Assembly: GCA_036273715.1 (NCBI GenBank)
Contig: DASUHB010000052.1
Location: 1-57,301, forward strand
DNA from: Gemmatimonadaceae bacterium
GTDB taxonomy: Bacteria > Gemmatimonadota > Gemmatimonadetes > Gemmatimonadales > Gemmatimonadaceae
Reading direction: 5' to 3'
Length of the DNA stretch: 57,301 nt
Under the pieces are notes generated by a model, which did no database searches, was not told the origin of the DNA, and was given only the letters and a program-made list of their open reading frames with translations. Positions 15,592-23,507 of the stretch are shown in pieces. Made by a program: the position numbers and the translations under genes. Within the stretch, counting starts at the first letter, position 1. Every line of letters begins with the position of its first letter.

Positions 15592-17117
15592 CAGCCTTCC
15601 ACCAACCCCTCGCGGCGCGCCGCCAGGCGCCACGCCGCGCGGTCGTCGACTGCCGCTCCGTTAGGCGCACCCGCGTGCACCGATGGCGCGCGGCGCACCC
15701 GCTCCTGCTCGGCCAACAGCGCGGCGGCGATGATCGCCGCCATCTCGCCCTCGGCCGGCGGCCGGCCGTTGGTAAGCGACGCCAGCCGCCGCTCCAACCA
15801 CTGGATGTCGATCGCGCCGCGGCGGAACTCGTCGTCTTCCATCACCCGCAGATGAAAGTCGCGCGACGTCTCCACACCCTGGATCGTGAGCTCGAGCAGC
15901 GCGCGGTGCATCCGGGCAATCGCCGCGTCGCGCGTCGGCGCGTGCACGATGAGCTTGGCGAGCATCGGATCGTAGTGGAGGCCGACTTCGCTGCCCGCGC
16001 CGATGCCCCCGTCCCAGCGCACGCCCGGTCCGGACGGCAGCCGCAGGAACGAGATCCGGCCCGTCCCCGGCAGGAACCCGTTGGCCGGATCTTCGCTCGT
16101 GATCCGGCATTCGATCGCCCATCCGTTAGGCGAAATGTCCTCTTGCCGGAACGGCAGGCGCTCGCCGGCCGCGATGCGGATCTGCCACTGCACGATGTCG
16201 ATGCCGGTGACGAGCTCGGTGACCGGGTGCTCCACCTGGAGCCGCGTGTTCATCTCCAGGAAATAGAACGCGCCCTGGGCGTCGAGCAGGAATTCGCACG
16301 TGCCGGCGTTGACGTAACCCGCCGCCTGCGCGGCGCGCACCGCGGTCTCACCCATGCGCCGCCGGAGCTCGGGGGTCACCGCGACGCTCGGCGCTTCCTC
16401 GAGCATCTTCTGATGGCGTCGCTGCACCGAGCACTCGCGCTCGCCTAACGAGAGCATGGTGCCGTGCGCGTCGCCCAGCACCTGGATCTCCACGTGGCGC
16501 GGCCCAGCGATGTATTTCTCGACGTACACCGCGTCGTCGCCGAAGGCGTTCTTCGCTTCGCGGCGTGCCGCGTCGAGCGCTGACGCCAGCTCGCCGGCCT
16601 CGCGCACCACGCGCATGCCCTTCCCCCCTCCGCCCGCCGCGGCCTTGAGCAGCACCGGGAACCCGAACCGCTCCGCGATCTCGCGTGCTTCGCGGGCATC
16701 GCGCAACGACTCGGTCGTGCCCGGCACCACCGGGACATTGGCGGCGATGGCGAGGCGGCGCGCTTCGGTCTTGCTGCCCATCGCCGCGATCGCTTCGGCG
16801 GACGGTCCGATGAACACGAGCCCCGCATCGCGTACCGCGCGCGCGAAGTGCTCGCGCTCGGCCAGGAATCCGTATCCGGGGTGGATGGCCTGCGCGCCCG
16901 TGCGTTGGGCGGCCGCGACGAGGAGGTCGGCGCGCAGATAGCTCTCCGCCGACGGCGGCGGCCCGAGCCGCACGGCCTCATCGGCCTCGAGCACGTGCGG
17001 GGCATGGGCATCGGCGTCCGAGTACACGGCCACCGAGGCGACGCCGAGCTCGCGGCACGCCCGCACGATGCGCAGCGCGATCTCGCCGCGGTTGGCGATC
17101 AGAATCGTGTCGAACAC
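15591..17117 (-). CDS. accC: Biotin carboxylase subunit of acyl-CoA carboxylase
   Basis: ATP-dependent carboxylation of biotin. The ~508-residue product shows ILIANRGEIALRIVRACRELG at the N-terminus, the ATP-grasp glycine loop KAAAGGGGKGMRVV, the ERECSVQRRHQKMLEEAPS motif and FLEMNTRLQVEHPVTELVTG. I chose the GTG at 17117 (VFDTILIANRG) because the domain starts there and the upstream gene ends 20 bases away. About 40 extra residues follow the usual end. The context (pccB-like beta subunit and separate biotin carrier) points to propionyl- or general acyl-CoA carboxylase rather than a dedicated AccC. Confidence 0.93.
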   Translation of the reverse strand: MFDTILIANRGEIALRIVRACRELGVASVAVYSDADAHAPHVLEADEAVRLGPPPSAESYLRADLLVAAAQRTGAQAIHPGYGFLAEREHFARAVRDAGLVFIGPSAEAIAAMGSKTEARRLAIAANVPVVPGTTESLRDAREAREIAERFGFPVLLKAAAGGGGKGMRVVREAGELASALDAARREAKNAFGDDAVYVEKYIAGPRHVEIQVLGDAHGTMLSLGERECSVQRRHQKMLEEAPSVAVTPELRRRMGETAVRAAQAAGYVNAGTCEFLLDAQGAFYFLEMNTRLQVEHPVTELVTGIDIVQWQIRIAAGERLPFRQEDISPNGWAIECRITSEDPANGFLPGTGRISFLRLPSGPGVRWDGGIGAGSEVGLHYDPMLAKLIVHAPTRDAAIARMHRALLELTIQGVETSRDFHLRVMEDDEFRRGAIDIQWLERRLASLTNGRPPAEGEMAAIIAAALLAEQERVRRAPSVHAGAPNGAAVDDRAAWRLAARREGLVEG

Positions 17118-17136
17118 AGGCGGCGGATGGTGTCGG

Positions 17137-17649
17137 TTAGGCAGCTGATCCGGACTGCGCCGCGGCGACCGCCACCAGCGCATCGAGCGGCGCCCGCGCG
17201 AACTGCGTGCTGCCCACGAACGCGTACCGGATGCGCCGCTCGGCGGCGTCGATGAGGAACGAGGCCGGGTGCGCGGTATTGAACGACGCGATGCCCACCG
17301 GATGCCACACGCCGTACCGCTTGATCACGCGCCGGTCGGGATCGCCCAACAGCGGGAACGGATAGGTGACACCGAAGCGCGCGAGCGCGCCGGCGATCCT
17401 GTCGCACGCCTGTGCGAGGACGACCGCCACGGCAAACCGTTGGGCATCGAATCGCGGCATCTGGTCGCGCAGCTCCCCGAGCTGCCCGCGGCAGTTGGGT
17501 CACCACATCCCGCGGTGGAACACCAACAGCGCACCGCGACGATGTTCGAGCAGCGCATCGAGCGTGACCGGCGTATTTGCGGCCGCATCGCAGAGCGAAA
17601 ACTCGGGGGCGCGATCCCCCAGGCGCAGCGTGCTGCTCGGACGCGGCAT
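17137..17649 (-). CDS. Candidate selenoprotein: peroxiredoxin-like, UxxC (in-frame TGA)
   Basis: Read through one TGA, this is a 170-residue AhpC/TSA-type thioredoxin-fold protein. It starts [19 protein letters not shown] and runs to LLVFHRGMW, then TGA (17500-17502, codon 50), then PNCRGQLGELRDQMPRFD. Relatives have Trp-Cys-Pro-Asn-Cys here, so the TGA replaces exactly the first Cys of the CxxC motif. The rest (FPLLGDPDRRVIKRYGVW, ASFNTAHPASFLID) is intact with no other stop. The ATG overlaps the pccB-like stop (TGATG). A SECIS-like hairpin follows the TGA. The simplest reading is selenocysteine in a UxxC redox centre; a Cys-to-stop mutation or sequencing error is the alternative. The segment after the TGA alone (17460-17137) would be annotated as a truncated redoxin. 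Confidence 0.7.
17469..17485 (-). promoter_or_regulatory. Candidate bacterial SECIS hairpin
   Basis: On the coding strand, 14 bases after the TGA, GCAGCT pairs perfectly with AGCTGC around the loop CGGGG. A lower CGC/GCG stem may extend it past a two-base bulge. The second loop base is G, 22 bases from the TGA, inside the 16-37-base window and the G-in-first-two-loop-bases rule used for bacterial SECIS elements. Confidence 0.6.
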
Positions 17650-19199
17650 CAGAGTGGAATGTTGCCGTGTTTCTTCGGCGGATTGCGATCGCGTTTCGTG
17701 CGCAGCGTCTCGAGCGCATCGATCAGCCGGGGACGCGTGTCGCGCGGGTCGATGATGTCGTCCACGTAGCCGCGGCCGGCGGCGATGTACGGGTGCGCGA
17801 ACTTCTCGCGATATTCGTCGATCTTCTTGTCGGTCGCATCGCGCGGATCGCTCGCCGCGGCGATCTCACGGCGAAAGAGAATCTCGACCGCGCCGGTGGG
17901 CCCCATGACGGCGATTTCCGCCGTCGGCCAGGCGACGTTGTAGTCGCCGCGGATGTGCTTGGAGCTCATGACGTCGTAGGCGCCGCCGTATGCCTTGCGC
18001 GTGATGACGGTGAGCTTGGGCACGGTCGCTTCGCAATAGGCGAACAACAATTTGGCGCCGTGCTTGATGATGCCGCCGTGCTCCTGCGCGGTCCCCGGCA
18101 GAAATCCCGGCACATCCTCGAACGTCACGAGCGGAATGTTGAACGCGTCGCAAAAGCGAATGAAGCGCGCGGCCTTGAGCGAGGCGGCGATGTCGAGCAC
18201 GCCGGCGAGGACTGCGGGCTGATTGGCCACCACGCCGACGCTGAAGCCGCCCAGATGCGCGAAGCCGCAGATGATGTTCTGCGCATAGTCGCGCTGCACT
18301 TCGTAGAACTCGCCGTCGTCGACGACGCGCTTCACGACTTCGTGCATGTCGTACGGCTTGTTCGGATTTTCCGGAACGATGCCCAACAACGCATCGTCGC
18401 GGCGGTCGCGCCGATCGGTGCCGGCGCCGCGCGGCGGGTCGTCGAGATTGTTGGACGGGACGAAGCGGAACAGATCGCGGATCGCGCCCAGGCATGCGAG
18501 CTCGGAGTCGAACGTGAAGTGCGACACCCCCGACGCGGCGGCGTGCGTATCGGCGCCGCCTAACTGTTCCATGGTGACGTCCTCGTGCGTCACCGTCTTC
18601 ACCACGTTGGGCCCGGTGACGAACATGTACGAGGTCCCGCGCACCATGTAGATGAAGTCGGTGATGGCGGGCGAATACACGGCGCCGCCGGCGCACGGCC
18701 CGAGAATCGCGGAAATCTGGGGCACCACGCCCGAGGCCAGCGTGTTGCGCAGAAAGATGTCGGCGTAGCCGCCTAACGAAACGACGCCTTCCTGGATGCG
18801 CGCGCCGCCCGAGTCGTTGAGCCCGACCACCGGCGCGCCGTTCCGCACCGCGAGATCCATGATCTTGCAGATCTTCTCGGCGTGCGCTTCGGACAACGAG
18901 CCGCCGAACACGGTGAAGTCCTGCGAGAAGACGTACACGAGCCGTCCCGCGATGCGTCCGTAGCCCGTCACCACGCCGTCACCGTAGACGCGCTGGCCGT
19001 CCAACCCGAAATCGGACGAGCGGTGGGTGACGAAGCGGTCGAGCTCGACAAAGGTACCTTCGTCGAGCAGCACGTCGAGCCGTTCGCGCGCCGAGAGCTT
19101 GCCCTTCTTGTGCTGCGCGGCCAGCCGGTCGGCGCCGCCGCCCTGCTCCGCTTCCGCGCTCCGCCGCTCGAGCAGCTCCAGCTTCTCTTTCATGCTCAT
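17649..19199 (-). CDS. pccB: Acyl-CoA (propionyl-CoA) carboxylase beta subunit
   Basis: Carboxyltransferase subunit that moves CO2 from carboxybiotin to propionyl-CoA or a related acyl-CoA. The 516 residues contain the two crotonase-fold halves of the family: [15 protein letters not shown], the N-half oxyanion region [14 protein letters not shown], and [20 protein letters not shown]; then in the C-half the [17 protein letters not shown] segment and [24 protein letters not shown]. Substrate choice between propionyl- and other acyl-CoAs cannot be read by eye. It is the first gene of the operon; an ATG two codons in (19193) is a possible alternative start. Confidence 0.93.
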   Translation of the reverse strand: MSMKEKLELLERRSAEAEQGGGADRLAAQHKKGKLSARERLDVLLDEGTFVELDRFVTHRSSDFGLDGQRVYGDGVVTGYGRIAGRLVYVFSQDFTVFGGSLSEAHAEKICKIMDLAVRNGAPVVGLNDSGGARIQEGVVSLGGYADIFLRNTLASGVVPQISAILGPCAGGAVYSPAITDFIYMVRGTSYMFVTGPNVVKTVTHEDVTMEQLGGADTHAAASGVSHFTFDSELACLGAIRDLFRFVPSNNLDDPPRGAGTDRRDRRDDALLGIVPENPNKPYDMHEVVKRVVDDGEFYEVQRDYAQNIICGFAHLGGFSVGVVANQPAVLAGVLDIAASLKAARFIRFCDAFNIPLVTFEDVPGFLPGTAQEHGGIIKHGAKLLFAYCEATVPKLTVITRKAYGGAYDVMSSKHIRGDYNVAWPTAEIAVMGPTGAVEILFRREIAAASDPRDATDKKIDEYREKFAHPYIAAGRGYVDDIIDPRDTRPRLIDALETLRTKRDRNPPKKHGNIPL

Positions 19200-19589
19200 A
19201 GGAGCCGCAAGTTAGTGCCCACACGAACGCGCATCCAGTCGAGGCACAGAACCGCGGCGGTCAGCGTACGCGTGCCGGGCGCCTGGTGCTGGGTGCCTCC
19301 GTCGCGTGGTGGCTCCTCGGTAGAAGTCGCAAGGGATAACGAAAAGGATGCGAGAGATGAGGTGGATCGTCGCGCGGCGAGGGCGAGCACTTTTCGAACG
19401 CACTTGGACACGTTGGTGCACGGTTGAGCTAGGATGCGCAACGGCTGCGATCCACTCCGTCTCTCGAATCCCTTCGTTATCTCCTGAGACGAATATGGGG
19501 GGAGCGCACCCGGCGACACGTTGCAACAGAAAGACCCGGCCGCGATCAAATGGTGCGCGCCCTCTCACTTGTTCGTGTACTGTGGTGGC
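19200..19589. other. Gene-free spacer between divergent pccB and GxxExxY
   Basis: This 390-bp stretch should hold the promoters of both flanking, divergently read genes. No clear coding sequence is seen. A diverged palindromic repeat (19323-19490) occupies the middle. Confidence 0.6.
19323..19490. repeat. Palindromic repeat, diverged copy (element A)
   Basis: The left arm carries GGGATAACGAAAAGGATGC (from 19333) and the right arm the imperfect complement with CCCTTCGTTATCTCCTGAGAC near 19470-19490; GAGGTGGATCG pairs with CGATCCACTCC inside. The core matches the two elements at 20080 and 20374. It is the most degraded of the three. Confidence 0.6.
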
Positions 19590-20000
19590 ATGACCGGCGA
19601 GGATTCTCAGTCGGGAATAGCGCTGACGCACTCCGTCATTGGCGCATTCTTCGAAGTCTACAAATCCCTGGGCTACGGGTTTCTCGAGCACGTCTACGCA
19701 TCTGCTCTGGAGCAAGAACTTGCTGAGCGCGGGCATCGCGTTGGGCGCGAAGTGTCAGTCACGATTTCTTATAAGGGTCGTGAGATCGCACGACAACGAC
19801 TCGACATGATCGTCGACGACATCCTCGTCGTGGAGCTCAAGGCCGGCGATGCACTCCCTCCTGCTTCGCTTCGCCAGCTCTTCAACTATTTGCGAGCGAC
19901 ACGGCTGCAAGTCGGGCTGCTCTTTCATTTCGGGCCAAAGCCGACCGTCAAGCGTGCCGAGCGCCGAGGCGTCGCGTTGCGCAACGTGTCTGTTTTCTGA
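19590..20000 (+). CDS. GxxExxY protein (PD-(D/E)xK nuclease-like)
   Basis: The 136-residue protein has the name-giving motif in GFLEHVY (G, E and Y in place), after THSVIGAFFEVYKSLGYG. The core resembles the PD-(D/E)xK nuclease fold: RLDMIVDD supplies the Asp and VVELKAGD the E-x-K. FNYLRATRLQVGLLFHFG follows. The biological role of this family is not established. I chose ATG 19590 since the family usually begins about there. A second family member lies at 22692. Palindromic repeats flank this copy on both sides, which suggests mobility or repeat-linked spread. Confidence 0.85.
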   Translation: MTGEDSQSGIALTHSVIGAFFEVYKSLGYGFLEHVYASALEQELAERGHRVGREVSVTISYKGREIARQRLDMIVDDILVVELKAGDALPPASLRQLFNYLRATRLQVGLLFHFGPKPTVKRAERRGVALRNVSVF

Positions 20001-20079
20001 GTGCCTCTAACTGAGTTCTTGTCAATTGGCGCTCATCGCGCGATGACCGGGTCTCCTCGACGAAGGGTCCAAGGACTAG

Positions 20080-20281
20080 GTCTCCTCGACGAAGGGCTCA
20101 AAGGATAACGAAAAGGATGCAAGGAATGGGGAAGATCGCATCCGTGCACGTCCAAACATCATCGTTCACGTATCTGGTGTAAGCCACGCGCGCGAACAAC
20201 GCACCTTATGTCGCCTGGCAGCGATCTTCCCCATTCCTAGCATCCTTTTCGTTATCCTTTGGACCCTTCGTCGTGGGGACC
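20080..20281. repeat. Palindromic repeat element B
   Basis: The left arm 20080-20139 (with CTCCTCGACGAAGGG, GGATAACGAAAAGGATGC and ATGGGGAAGATCGC) is the inverted repeat of 20221-20281. The 80-bp centre is the reverse complement of the centre of element C. A partial extra arm end (CTCCTCGACGAAGGGTCC) lies at 20052-20070. No gene lies inside. Confidence 0.85.
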
Positions 20282-20284
20282 CAG

Positions 20285-20350
20285 CCACGCGCGCACTTTG
20301 AGCGGTCGACAAAACACGACGCCCTCCGGGCAGATCCGGCGGGGCGTTGC
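20285..20350. repeat. Duplicate of the rpsA terminator segment
   Basis: CACGCGCGCACTTTGAGC and the following GGTCGAC, CGACGCCC and GGCGGGGCGTTGCGA match 20583-20655 with few differences. The copy includes the GC hairpin that ends rpsA, so the terminator plus flanking element arms appear to have been duplicated in tandem. Confidence 0.75.
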
Positions 20351-20373
20351 GAGAATTGATCGCGCGAGGACCA

Positions 20374-20578
20374 GGTCTCCTCGACGAAGGGTTCAAAGGA
20401 TAACAAAAAAGGATGCAGGGTGATGGGGAAGATCGCTGACACGCGATATGAGGTGCGTTGTTCGCGCGCGTGGCCTACACCGGGTACGTGAACGATGATG
20501 CTTGGACGTGCACGGTTACGATCTTCCCCATCCCTAGCATCCTTTTCGTTATCCTTTGAACCTTTCGTCGTGGAGACC
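20374..20578. repeat. Palindromic repeat element C (inverted relative to B)
   Basis: Arms 20374-20436 and 20519-20578 are inverted repeats carrying the same GGATAAC, AAGGATGC and GGGGAAGATCG cores as element B. The centre (GGTGCGTTGTTCGCGCGCGT, then GTACGTGAACGATGATG) is the reverse complement of element B's centre, so the two copies lie in opposite orientations. Confidence 0.85.
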
Positions 20579-20613
20579 CGGCCACGCGCTCACTTTGAGC
20601 GGTCGACAGAACA

Positions 20614-20652
20614 CAACGCCCCCCCGGGCAGATGCTCCGGCGGGGCGTTGCG
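20614..20652 (-). terminator. Terminator hairpin downstream of rpsA
   Basis: On the minus strand CAACGCCCCGCCGG pairs with CCGGGGGGGCGTTG around an 8-9-nt loop, ending in a weakly T-rich TGTTCTGT. It starts about 22 bases past the rpsA stop. A second copy is at 20317-20349. Confidence 0.65.
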
Positions 20653-20674
20653 ACAATCGACCAGCCAGGACGAT

Positions 20675-22459
20675 TTAGACCATTGGATCGGCTGGCACCG
20701 AGCCGTGAGACGTGGGTTCCTCGCTCTCCATTGGGATCACCTTGGACGGCGTCTCGGGGCGAGGCGGCTGCTCTTCCGGCACGTTCGTCACCGCGAGCAC
20801 GATGCGCCGGTGAATCGGGTCGACCTCGAGGATGCGCAGGTCGAGATTCATCCCCTCGTACACGACGTCGGCCGGACTGACCACGGTCTTGCCCATGTTC
20901 AGCTGGCTGATCGGCACGAAGCCCTCGATGTCGTTGCCGATGTCGACCACGACGCCCTTGTCCATGAGCCGTGCAACCTTGCCGCGCATCTCCATGCCCA
21001 CGGGGTACGTCTCGCCGATGCGCAGCCACGGATCTTCGGTGGCCTGCTTGAGTCCGAGCGAAATCCGCTTGTTCTCGGCGTCGATGTTCAAGATCACGAC
21101 GTCCACCGTGTCGCCCTTTTTCACGACTTCCGACGGATGCTGGACGCGCTTGGTCCAGGACATGTCGGAGATGTGAATGAGGCCATCGATGCCCGGTTCG
21201 ATCTCGACGAACGCGCCGAACGACGTGAGGTTGCGCACCTTGCCCGAGATCCGGGTGCCCACCGGATACTTGTACGGCAGCACGACCCAGGGATCCTGCT
21301 CCGTCTGCTTCATGCCTAACGAGATCTTCTCTTCGTTCGGATCGACCTTGAGCACGACGGCTTCGATCACTTCGCCGATCGACACGAGTTTGGACGGATG
21401 CCGCACGTTGCGCGTCCAGCTCATCTCGCTGATGTGCACCAGTCCTTCGATGCCCGGCTCGAGCTCGATGAACGCGCCGTAGTTGGTGATCGACACCACC
21501 TTGCCGTGGACGCGCGTGCCGACCGGATACTTCTCGGCGACGTCCTTCCACGGATAGCTCTGGAGCTGCTTGAGGCCGAGCGAGATGCGCTCGCGCTCCC
21601 AGTCGATGTCGAGGATTTTGACTTCGAGCTCCTGGCCGATGTGCACGAGCTCGGAGGGATGCGAGATGCGGCCCCACGACATGTCGGTGATGTGGAGGAG
21701 ACCGTCCACGCCGCCCAGGTCGATGAACGCCCCGAAGTCGGTGATGTTCTTGACGACACCTTTGCGAATCTGGTCCTTCTGCAGCTCCTTCATCAGCTTC
21801 TCGCGCTTGCCGGCCCGCTCGACTTCGAGGATCACCCGACGCGAGACGACGATGTTGCGGCGGCGCTTGTTGAGCTTAATGATCTTGAACTCGTACTTCT
21901 GGCCTAACAACTCGTCAATGTTAGGCACGCGGCGCAAGGCGATCTGCGAGCCGGGGAGGAACGCGTCGACGCCCATGAGGTCGACCACCACGCCGCCCTT
22001 GATCTTCTTGACGAGGGTGCCTTCCACGGGCTGGTCGTTCTCGTATGCCTGACGGATGCGCTCCCAGACGCGCATGAAGTCGGCTTTCTTCTTGGAGAGA
22101 ACGACGGAGCCTTCCTGGTCCTCGAGGTGCTCGAGCAGGACTTCGACTTCGTCGCCCGGTTTCAATTCCGGATGGTCCTTGAACTCCTCGAGCGGCACGG
22201 CGCCTTCGGATTTGAATCCGATGTCGAGGATGACCATGTTGTCCCGGATCTCCAGGACCTTGCTCTTGACAATCTCGCCCTCGTCGATGGACGCAAGCGT
22301 CCCGGCGTAGAGCTCGATCATGCGCGCTTCTTCTTCCGGCGAGTACTCGTCCTCGTCCCAGCGGTTGTCGCCGTGGGCTAAGAGGCGGAGGGCTCCGCGG
22401 TCGTGATCGCGCCGGATGGTAGCGGTGTCGTGCGTGTCGTCGGTTTCGAGTTCAGGCAT
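20675..22459 (-). CDS. rpsA: 30S ribosomal protein S1
   Basis: The 594-residue protein contains six S1 (OB-fold) repeats. The first two are the ribosome-binding, less conserved ones (EGEIVKSKVLEIRDNMVILDIG near residue 60 and VEGTLVKKIKGGVVVDLMGVDAFLPGS near 145). The last four are strongly alike, each with GKV..ITNYGAFIELEPGI-type strands followed by GLVHISEMSWT and a KVLSIGQ-like linker. It helps load mRNA onto the 30S subunit. A good AGGAG lies ahead of the ATG. cmk and rpsA are neighbours in many genomes; here a GxxExxY gene and repeats separate them. A close inverted pair of the window-wide 7-mer (21902 and 21920) lies in the coding sequence. Confidence 0.96.
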   Translation of the reverse strand: MPELETDDTHDTATIRRDHDRGALRLLAHGDNRWDEDEYSPEEEARMIELYAGTLASIDEGEIVKSKVLEIRDNMVILDIGFKSEGAVPLEEFKDHPELKPGDEVEVLLEHLEDQEGSVVLSKKKADFMRVWERIRQAYENDQPVEGTLVKKIKGGVVVDLMGVDAFLPGSQIALRRVPNIDELLGQKYEFKIIKLNKRRRNIVVSRRVILEVERAGKREKLMKELQKDQIRKGVVKNITDFGAFIDLGGVDGLLHITDMSWGRISHPSELVHIGQELEVKILDIDWERERISLGLKQLQSYPWKDVAEKYPVGTRVHGKVVSITNYGAFIELEPGIEGLVHISEMSWTRNVRHPSKLVSIGEVIEAVVLKVDPNEEKISLGMKQTEQDPWVVLPYKYPVGTRISGKVRNLTSFGAFVEIEPGIDGLIHISDMSWTKRVQHPSEVVKKGDTVDVVILNIDAENKRISLGLKQATEDPWLRIGETYPVGMEMRGKVARLMDKGVVVDIGNDIEGFVPISQLNMGKTVVSPADVVYEGMNLDLRILEVDPIHRRIVLAVTNVPEEQPPRPETPSKVIPMESEEPTSHGSVPADPMV

Positions 22460-22599
22460 ACCGGACTGATTCTCCTGATCGCGGATCGGTTCGCTCGCCG
22501 CGCCGAGGTTTGAGTGGACGATAAGTGGCCCGGTGCCTAGCGCGCCGGGCAGGAACCCTCAAACCTAGTGGTCAAGAGTTGGACAGGCAAGTCGCGGCA

Positions 22600-22740
22600 G
22601 CACGCACACTTGGACAGGCGGACAAAACGGACAGGGCCGGACAAAGCCGGACGTCCGCCCGGTCGACTAGCGCTCGACTCTTGCCAGGTGTTCAGCCGTA
22701 TCCGCCTGTCCGGTCGTGCCCGGCCTTGTCCGCCTTTAAG
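22600..22740. repeat. GGACAGG/GTCCGGC-rich repeat cluster
   Basis: Two clusters, about 22606-22660 and 22705-22740, consist of short near-copies of GGACAGGCGGACAAA and GGCCTTGTCCGCC. They resemble the 59-bp array at 23251 and the repeats around 53222-53450. The second cluster forms the last codons of the GxxExxY gene at 22692. Confidence 0.7.
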
Positions 22741-23120
22741 GCGTTCCGGCACACGACGCGCTTGAAGATTGGTTTCGCGCCGAAGCTGAAAAGAAGGCCT
22801 ACTTCGAATCGCGTCGCCCGCAGATAACTGAACAACTGCTTGCTGCCGTAGTCTAACGCAGACTCCGCAGCTTTGACTTCGACGACTACCTGCTGGTCGA
22901 CAACCATGTCGAGGCGTTGAAGCCCGATCCGCTCCCCTCGGAAGAACACTGGCACACTGGTCTCCCGCGCCACGTCGTGGCCGCGCCGGCACAACTCGCA
23001 CTGGAGCGCCGCAACGTAAATGTGCTCGAGAAACCCTGACCCCAATTCATCATACACTGCGTAGAACGCGCCAATCGCCGATCCGGTCAACGTTTCGCTG
23101 ATGAGGCCGATGTGTTTCAT
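22692..23120 (-). CDS. GxxExxY protein, C-terminus formed by repeat DNA
   Basis: A second family member of about 142 residues. The motif is in GFLEHIY, preceded by GSAIGAFYAVYDELGSG. The nuclease-like core is RLDMVVDQQ followed by VVEVKAAE, with LFSYLRATRFEVGLLFSFG after it. Start taken at ATG 23120 (MKHIGLISETLTG); ATG 23135 is possible. The last ~14 residues (KADKAGHDRTGGYG) are encoded by the GTCCGGC-type repeat rather than by family sequence, so the repeat overlaps or has replaced the native 3' end. It lies between rpsA and cmk. Confidence 0.85.
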   Translation of the reverse strand: MKHIGLISETLTGSAIGAFYAVYDELGSGFLEHIYVAALQCELCRRGHDVARETSVPVFFRGERIGLQRLDMVVDQQVVVEVKAAESALDYGSKQLFSYLRATRFEVGLLFSFGAKPIFKRVVCRNALKADKAGHDRTGGYG

Positions 23121-23250
23121 GACTGACGTGTACAACGAAAACCACGGGACAACATCAGCACTCTATGTTTGCGTTGGGCTCTTTCGTTGCGCGCCTCCCT
23201 CGAAACCCGAGAGGAAGGCGCTGGCCCTCGAGCTGCCGACTTTGTCCGGC

Positions 23251-23507
23251 CTTGTCCGCCTGTAGTCCGCCCTTCGCTGTTAATCCGGCTTTGTCTGGCA
23301 CTGTCCGGCCTTGTCCGCCTGTAGTCCGCCCTTCGCTGTTAATCCGGCTTTGTCCGGCACTGTCCGGCCTTGTCCGCCTGTAGTCCGCCCTTCGCTGTTA
23401 ATCCGGCTTTGTCCGGCACTGTCCGGCCTTGTCCGCCTGTTGTCCGCCCTTCGCTGTTAATCCGGCTTTGTCCGGCACTGTCCGGCCTTGTCCGCCTGTT
23501 GTCCGCC
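23251..23507. repeat. 59-bp tandem repeat array, 4 full copies plus a partial
   Basis: Units start at 23251, 23310, 23369, 23428 and 23487 (partial), exactly 59 bp apart. Each unit contains CTTGTCCGCCTG, a T/A variable base, GTCCGCCCTTCGCTGTTAA, then CCGGCTTTGTCCGGCACTG. The first three units read TGTAGTCC and the last two TGTTGTCC; one unit has TGTCTGGC. The array ends at the cmk stop codon. There are no spacers, so it is a minisatellite, not a CRISPR. Confidence 0.95.

Noticed and set aside
17137-17460. Short 107-residue redoxin starting at 17460
   Set aside because: It lacks the redox motif and the first strand; the same frame continues upstream through the TGA to a coupled ATG at 17649.
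20475-21677. 400-residue minus-strand frame overlapping rpsA
   Set aside because: It is an alternate frame of rpsA whose end is translated repeat DNA; the S1 repeats are in the other frame.
23251-23507. Regular repeats that might be a CRISPR array
   Set aside because: The 59-bp units are directly adjacent with no unique spacers, and no cas gene is nearby; this is a tandem minisatellite.
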